DNA of 44,926 nt from Clostridium sp. CAG:411 (lineage in GTDB: Bacteria; Bacillota; Clostridia; Lachnospirales; Lachnospiraceae): the NCBI GenBank assembly GCA_000437275.1, contig FR899712.1, forward strand, positions 1 through 44,926, written 5' to 3'. The first letter of the stretch is position 1; each line of letters opens with the position of its first letter. The position numbers were made by a program, and so were the translations under genes. Shown piece by piece: positions 40,048-44,926 of this stretch. A model generated the notes under the pieces. It had not been told where the DNA came from and did not search any database. It worked only from the letters and a program-made list of their open reading frames with translations.

Positions 40048-42594
40048 ATGAAACATGTATATCGAACAATAATAATTTTGCTTGTTTTTTTGGGAACAGC
40101 AGTGATTGCCAGTGGCAATAAAAAAGTCACACAGGGAGTAGGTACGGCAAAGGTCAAATGTGTGGAGCAGGCAAACCCTACATTTCCAACGATGCTTGTG
40201 CGTACACAAAAGTATGACATCAATGTCTTGCATGGCTATAATAGCAACTTAAAGGCATCGATTAATCGTGAATCCATAACACCAGTTGGAATTGATAAGG
40301 AATTTCAGCTTGTAATCACAGAAAACGAGTGTGTCATTCGTAAATTAAAGTATGAACTTCGCAAGGTAAATGATAATGAATTGATGGATTCGGGAGAAAT
40401 TGCTGTAATGGAAGATACGAAGGAAGGAAAGGTGGCAACCGTATCCTTGGATTCTTCTGTGGAGCAGGGAAAAGAATATGCATTTAAAATTACGGCAATT
40501 ACAAAAGACGGAAAAAAGATTCATTACTTTACCCATTTAAAATATTACGGCAGTGATAGTTTCCTAAAAGAAAAAATGGACTTTGTCATGGATTTTCACA
40601 ATAAAACTTTGCAAAAAGGTAAGGCAGATGAACTTTCTTCTTACTTGGAAATATCCAGCTCACAAAGCAATGATAATTATGCCAATGTAGATATTACATC
40701 TTCTAAAGAGATGGTTACTTGGGGAGATTTACAGCCAAAGGTTGTATCTGAAGTGGTACCGACTGTAAAGGAATTTAACATTGAAACAGGAGCCGTTTGC
40801 TTAAATTACTATGTGAAAGTAAAGTCTGGAGATGGAGAAGAATTATGTAAAGTAAAAGAATTTTTCCGCGTGCGTTATTCTGGGGGAAGAATGTATTTGC
40901 TAAAGTATGATAGAGATATGCAAACTGCATTTTCAGTGGATAATACTAGCTTATCTACCAGCCAGTTTAAACTTGGCATTACAGACCCTAAGACTACACA
41001 GGTAGTTTATTCGGAAGATAAAAGTCAGATGGCATTTGTAAGTGCAGGAGAACTTTGGAGTTACTTTTTAAATGAGAATCAGCTTGCCAGAGTATTTTCT
41101 TTCAGAGGAGATAGCGAGGATTATTTGCGTGCGGCATATGATCAGCATGATATAAAGATTATAAAGATTGATAATGACGGAAATATGGATTTTATGGTAT
41201 ATGGTTATATGAATTCTGGCGACTATGAGGGTTGTGTGGGAATTTTATGGTACAAATATTATTCAGCAGACAAGCGAATAGAAGAACAGGTATTTATTCC
41301 AATGGAAACCACATATCAGATTATGAAAGAAAATTTAGATTCCTTTTCTTATGTCAGCAATGGAGACATTTTCTACTTTTCCATTGAAAATGTGATTTAT
41401 GCGTATGATGTTGTTTCTAAGCAATTAAAAGTAATTGCAAAAGATGTGGCAGACGGAGATTATTGCTATGTAGAGTCCGTAGGACTGCTGGCATGGCAAA
41501 GCAATTCTGATGATAGTAATTCGACCGAGATTATTTTGATGGATTTGGATACAAAGAAAATGACAGAATTAAAGGCAGGAAAAGGGGAACGGATCATTCT
41601 AGTAGGAAGCATTGATGAAAATGTTGTATATGGTCTGGCAAAGGCAAGTGCGGTATCCGAAAAAGAAGACGGTTCCAAATTTACACCGATGTATAAAGTG
41701 TGCATCGTGAATAAAGAGGGAAAAGTATTAAAGGAATATCAGGAACAAGGCATTTATGTAAAGAGTGCGACAGTGGAAGATAATGTAGTAAGATTGCAGC
41801 GAGTAAAAGAAGTAGGAAATGGCTATAAGCAGATTAAGTCTGACAGTATCCAAAATCAGGAAGCAAGCCAGACAATGGATATGGGAATTACAAGCCGTGT
41901 TACAGACCTTAATTTAAGAGAATACTATATTTATCTAAAAGCAGGTTTTACAATGGCAGAAAAGCCTGGCGTATCGGATGTAAAGACGACAATGATTGGT
42001 GAAAATAAAATTGTACGTCTGGATGGAAATGAAACCAGTATTTCCAGATACTACGTGTATGCGGAAGGTGTTATTATTGGTGCATACGCGAGCCCTGCAA
42101 AAGCTATTACAGAAGCGGAAAATGCTATGGGGGTGGTTGTAAATGAGGATAACCAGATTGTGTATGAGCGAGCAGGAAAATATACGAATAATCAGATCGG
42201 AAATGTGGAAAACGTTTCTACTGGAAATGGAGTAAATAGTAAAGGTGCCTGCCTTGCTATGCTATTGAAGTTTAATCATGTTTCTGCGGATGCGAAAGAA
42301 TTATCCAACAGTAAGAAGTCCGCATACAGTTTACTTACAAGTAAATTGGGAGAACAGGTCAATGTAGTAAATCTAAAGGGATGTACATTAGATGAGGTAT
42401 TGTATTTTGTCAGCGGTAATCGCCCTGTAATCGCCATGACAGGCAGTGATAAAATGGTATTATTAACTGCTTATACGGAAAACAGTGTAACATTTGTAAA
42501 TCCAGATACTGGTAAGGCAGAAACAAAGAGCATTTCCGCAGCAGAAGCAATGTTCCATGCAGCAGGCAACTCATTTATCAGTTATGTCCGATAA
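40048..42594 (+). CDS. Large secreted protein, propeller-like, with inactive C39-like end
   Basis: 848 residues, not a family I can name. Residues 1-24 form a signal peptide (RTIIILLVFLGTAVIASG). About 60-300 look beta-rich. About 300-620 carry repeated short blades (NENQLARVFSF, ENVIYAYDVVSKQLKVI, TEIILMDLDTKKMTEL), as in beta-propellers. The last ~120 residues resemble a C39-type papain fold: GACLAMLLKF has C735, but where the catalytic His is expected the sequence reads GSDKMVLLTAY (K802-M803), and NP (817-818) replaces DP. It may bind a peptide or wall ligand rather than cleave it. It overlaps the operon of the preceding methyltransferase. Confidence 0.75.
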   Translation: MKHVYRTIIILLVFLGTAVIASGNKKVTQGVGTAKVKCVEQANPTFPTMLVRTQKYDINVLHGYNSNLKASINRESITPVGIDKEFQLVITENECVIRKLKYELRKVNDNELMDSGEIAVMEDTKEGKVATVSLDSSVEQGKEYAFKITAITKDGKKIHYFTHLKYYGSDSFLKEKMDFVMDFHNKTLQKGKADELSSYLEISSSQSNDNYANVDITSSKEMVTWGDLQPKVVSEVVPTVKEFNIETGAVCLNYYVKVKSGDGEELCKVKEFFRVRYSGGRMYLLKYDRDMQTAFSVDNTSLSTSQFKLGITDPKTTQVVYSEDKSQMAFVSAGELWSYFLNENQLARVFSFRGDSEDYLRAAYDQHDIKIIKIDNDGNMDFMVYGYMNSGDYEGCVGILWYKYYSADKRIEEQVFIPMETTYQIMKENLDSFSYVSNGDIFYFSIENVIYAYDVVSKQLKVIAKDVADGDYCYVESVGLLAWQSNSDDSNSTEIILMDLDTKKMTELKAGKGERIILVGSIDENVVYGLAKASAVSEKEDGSKFTPMYKVCIVNKEGKVLKEYQEQGIYVKSATVEDNVVRLQRVKEVGNGYKQIKSDSIQNQEASQTMDMGITSRVTDLNLREYYIYLKAGFTMAEKPGVSDVKTTMIGENKIVRLDGNETSISRYYVYAEGVIIGAYASPAKAITEAENAMGVVVNEDNQIVYERAGKYTNNQIGNVENVSTGNGVNSKGACLAMLLKFNHVSADAKELSNSKKSAYSLLTSKLGEQVNVVNLKGCTLDEVLYFVSGNRPVIAMTGSDKMVLLTAYTENSVTFVNPDTGKAETKSISAAEAMFHAAGNSFISYVR

Positions 42595-42602
42595 AAATAA
42601 AA

Positions 42603-42681
42603 ATGTATCAGGTGGATCATAGCTGCCAGAAAAGGATGTATCAGGTGGATCATAGCTGCCAGAAAAGGATGTATCAGGTGG
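42603..42681 (+). repeat. 33-bp tandem repeat before metH
   Basis: Two identical 33-base units (42603-42635 and 42636-42668) begin ATGTATCAGGTGG. A third, truncated copy starts at 42669 and diverges after 13 bases. ATAGCTGCC inside each unit is complementary to GGCAGCTAT at 42680-42688, so either copy can form a 9-bp hairpin upstream of metH. Confidence 0.9.
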
Positions 42682-42714
42682 CAGCTATCGCAAAAGATAG
42701 ATTGGAGAAAAACA

Positions 42715-44926
42715 GTGACAAAGCAGGAGTTTAGAGAATTTGTAGAGAAGAAAATAGTAGTTTTGGATGGAGCTACCGGTTCCAATTTGCAAAAGAGAGG
42801 TATGCCAGTAGGTATTTGTCCGGAACAGTGGATTATTGAAAATCGAGAGATTATGAAGGAACTTCAGAAGGAGTATCTAGAAGCGGGAACGGATATTTTA
42901 TATGCACCTACCTTTGGTGGAAATCGCATTAAACTTGGTGAGTATGAACTTTCCGACAAATTAGTGGAGATGAACACAGAGTTGGTAATCCTCACAAAAG
43001 AGGCTGTTGTAGAGGCAGCATTAGACAGACCAGTCTATATTGCAGGTAATCTTACTATGACAGGAGAGCAGCTTTATCCAATCGGTACAATGCCATTTGA
43101 AGAATTGGTGGATGTATATAAAGAACAGGTTCGTGTACTGGCAGATGTGGGAGTAGACCTATTTGTCGTAGAAACAATGATGAGCCTTCAGGAATGTCGA
43201 GCTGCTGTGTTAGCGATTAAGGAGACTTGTGATCTTCCTATTATGGTGACCTTGACATTTAATGAAGATGAGAGAACGCTTTATGGTACAGATGCACAGA
43301 CCGCAATGATCGTATTGCAAAATCTAGGAGCAGATGCAGTCGGTTTAAACTGTTCTACAGGACCGGATAAAATGCATGGCATGGTTGCCAATATGCGTAG
43401 AGTAGCCAACGTTCCGATTATTGTAAAGCCAAATGCAGGACTTCCTGTGCTTGTAGACGGGGAAACTGTATTTAACATGGAACCGGATGATTTTGCCAGA
43501 GAAATGGAAATATTGTTGGAGCAAGGGGTCTCTATTGTTGGAGGTTGCTGTGGAACGACACCGGAACATATTAAGAGATTGGCAGAGCAGGTAAAAGAAA
43601 AGACACCACCAGTTATTACAGAAAAAAAGGTATGTGCGCTTACTACCGAGCGTAGAACCGTAGAGATTAACATGGATGATGGTAATTTTATGGTTGTGGG
43701 AGAGCGTATCAATCCGACAGGAAAGAAAGCGTTGCAGGCGGAACTGCGAGAAGGAAAATTGGATATTGTTACCACTTTTGTAGAAGAGCAGATAGAACTG
43801 GGTGCAGATATATTGGATATAAATGTGGGAATGAATGGAATTGATGAAAAAGAGATGATGTTACAGGTAATCAATCATGTGACGATGATTTCCAATATTC
43901 CATTATGTATTGATTCTAGTAAAATAGATGTGTTGGAGGCAGCACTTCGTATTTATCCTGGACGCGCTTTGATTAACTCTATTTCTTTGGAAAGTGAAAA
44001 ATTTGAAAAACTGATTCCAATTGCAAAGAAATATGGTGCTATGTTTATTTTATTGCCATTGTCAGATGCAGGACTTCCTAAAGACATTGACGAGAAGAAA
44101 GAGATTATTGGAAAGATTTTGGATCGCGCATATTCTTTTGGACTTACGAAAGAGGATATTATTGTAGATGGTCTGGTAAATACCATTGGTGCGAATAAGC
44201 GTGCCTCTATTGAAACCATGGAGACAATTCGGTATTGTAAACATGACTTGGGAGTTGCTACTATTTGTGGACTTTCCAATATTTCCTTTGGACTTCCAGA
44301 GCGAATTTTTGTAAACAGTACCTTTTTGGCTTTTGCAATCAAAGAGGGACTTACCATGGCAATCGCCAATCCATCACAGGATTTGTTGATGAATGTGGCA
44401 GCAGCCTGTGACTTATTATTAGACAGAGAGCAGGCAGATGTTCGATACATTAATCGTGTAACGAGCAGAAAAATGGTAATCACGACAGAACAGGCAACAG
44501 AGCAGAAATCAGACAGTAAAGAGGGAGAAAACCCAGTTTTTGAGGCAGTAATCAAAGGAAATCGAAAAGGAATTATTGAGATTGTCAAAGATACCATTGA
44601 AAAGGGAAGTACGCCCAATAGTATCATAGATACGATGCTGATTCCTGCCATCAATGAAGTAGGTGTTTTATTTGATAAGGGTATCTATTTCCTTCCACAG
44701 TTGATTAGTAGTGCAGAAGCTATGAAGACCGCAATCGACTATTTAGAGCCATTATTAGAGCGTACAGATAATGGAGAAGAAGCAGTAACGATTGTTATGG
44801 CGACGGTAGAAGGCGATATACACGATATTGGAAAAAATCTAGTGGTTCTTATGTTAAAGAACTATGGCTATCGAGTAATAGATTTAGGAAAAGATGTGCC
44901 ATCAGAATTGATCGTGGAGACTGCCA
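42715..44926 (+). CDS. metH: Cobalamin-dependent methionine synthase (5' part, runs off the window)
   Basis: At least 737 residues are visible from GTG 42715, with TTGGAG upstream. The homocysteine domain (1 to about 290) has the zinc ligands C213 (GLNCSTGP), C278 and C279 (GGCCGTTPEH). The folate/pterin domain starts at GERINPTGKKAL (about 329). The cobalamin cap and the B12 domain follow, with DIHDIGKN, where H703 is the cobalt ligand. It transfers the methyl group from methyltetrahydrofolate to homocysteine. The frame is open to the window end; whether a reactivation domain follows cannot be seen, and short MetH forms without it are common in Clostridia. Confidence 0.96.
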   Translation, partial: MTKQEFREFVEKKIVVLDGATGSNLQKRGMPVGICPEQWIIENREIMKELQKEYLEAGTDILYAPTFGGNRIKLGEYELSDKLVEMNTELVILTKEAVVEAALDRPVYIAGNLTMTGEQLYPIGTMPFEELVDVYKEQVRVLADVGVDLFVVETMMSLQECRAAVLAIKETCDLPIMVTLTFNEDERTLYGTDAQTAMIVLQNLGADAVGLNCSTGPDKMHGMVANMRRVANVPIIVKPNAGLPVLVDGETVFNMEPDDFAREMEILLEQGVSIVGGCCGTTPEHIKRLAEQVKEKTPPVITEKKVCALTTERRTVEINMDDGNFMVVGERINPTGKKALQAELREGKLDIVTTFVEEQIELGADILDINVGMNGIDEKEMMLQVINHVTMISNIPLCIDSSKIDVLEAALRIYPGRALINSISLESEKFEKLIPIAKKYGAMFILLPLSDAGLPKDIDEKKEIIGKILDRAYSFGLTKEDIIVDGLVNTIGANKRASIETMETIRYCKHDLGVATICGLSNISFGLPERIFVNSTFLAFAIKEGLTMAIANPSQDLLMNVAAACDLLLDREQADVRYINRVTSRKMVITTEQATEQKSDSKEGENPVFEAVIKGNRKGIIEIVKDTIEKGSTPNSIIDTMLIPAINEVGVLFDKGIYFLPQLISSAEAMKTAIDYLEPLLERTDNGEEAVTIVMATVEGDIHDIGKNLVVLMLKNYGYRVIDLGKDVPSELIVETA

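Noticed and set aside
42603..42681. CRISPR array
   Set aside because: The units are directly adjacent with no unique spacers and only two full copies, and no cas gene is present.
42595..42714. SAM or cobalamin riboswitch before metH
   Set aside because: The gap is 120 bases, mostly filled by a simple tandem repeat, and contains none of the conserved cores of these riboswitches.

Overview
The window looks like a chromosomal segment of a low-G+C anaerobic Firmicute, most probably a Lachnospiraceae-type Clostridium relative. This rests on the AGA-rich, A+T-rich codon use, the Firmicute gene order rplQ-ecfA1-ecfA2-ecfT-truA, zinc-type S14 and L36, an extended L17, a KOW-domain gene between map and infA, and BspA-like surface proteins. 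No sequence search was possible, so the family level is inference.

Layout. 1-422: tRNA-Cys and two terminator-like hairpins. 423-7905: accessory region with a large tandem-HTH regulator (minus), a divergent secreted-protein gene broken by a frameshift and a stop, and a 1129-residue BspA-like leucine-rich-repeat surface protein that shares the broken gene's C-terminal module. 7961-11846 (minus): a four-gene envelope-stress operon, pspA followed by zinc-ribbon, TPM and SPFH proteins, matching Bacillus pspA-ydjG-ydjH-ydjI. 12265-13330: an rRNA-type methyltransferase with its own promoter and terminator. 13351-30633: the S10-spc-alpha ribosomal superoperon (rpsJ to rplQ, with secY, adk, map, infA, rpoA). 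It is broken by several strongly folded non-coding stretches: before rpsJ, between rpsJ and rplC, between rpsN and rpsH, between rpsE and rpmD, between infA and rpmJ, and before rpsM. 30719-35181: ECF transporter energizing module, truA and uppP. 35306-38120: a HAD phosphatase, a glutamine-synthetase-like protein and an ANTAR protein. 38167-44926: a Pro/Cys-rich small protein (minus), a methyltransferase, a large secreted propeller/C39-like protein, a 33-bp tandem repeat and the 5' part of metH, which runs off the window.

How the parts work together. The central 17 kb is the translation, secretion and transcription core. The most unusual unit is at 36184-38068. It encodes a protein with the full length and fold signature of type I glutamine synthetase, but the metal-ligand glutamates, the active-site histidine and the flap glutamate are replaced. 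Next to it is an ANTAR RNA-binding protein whose receiver domain has lost its phosphorylation site. I infer a possible nitrogen-sensing pair in which a dead enzyme controls an antiterminator. The second theme is the set of multi-hairpin RNA regions inside the ribosomal superoperon, which are candidates for autogenous control or RNA processing.
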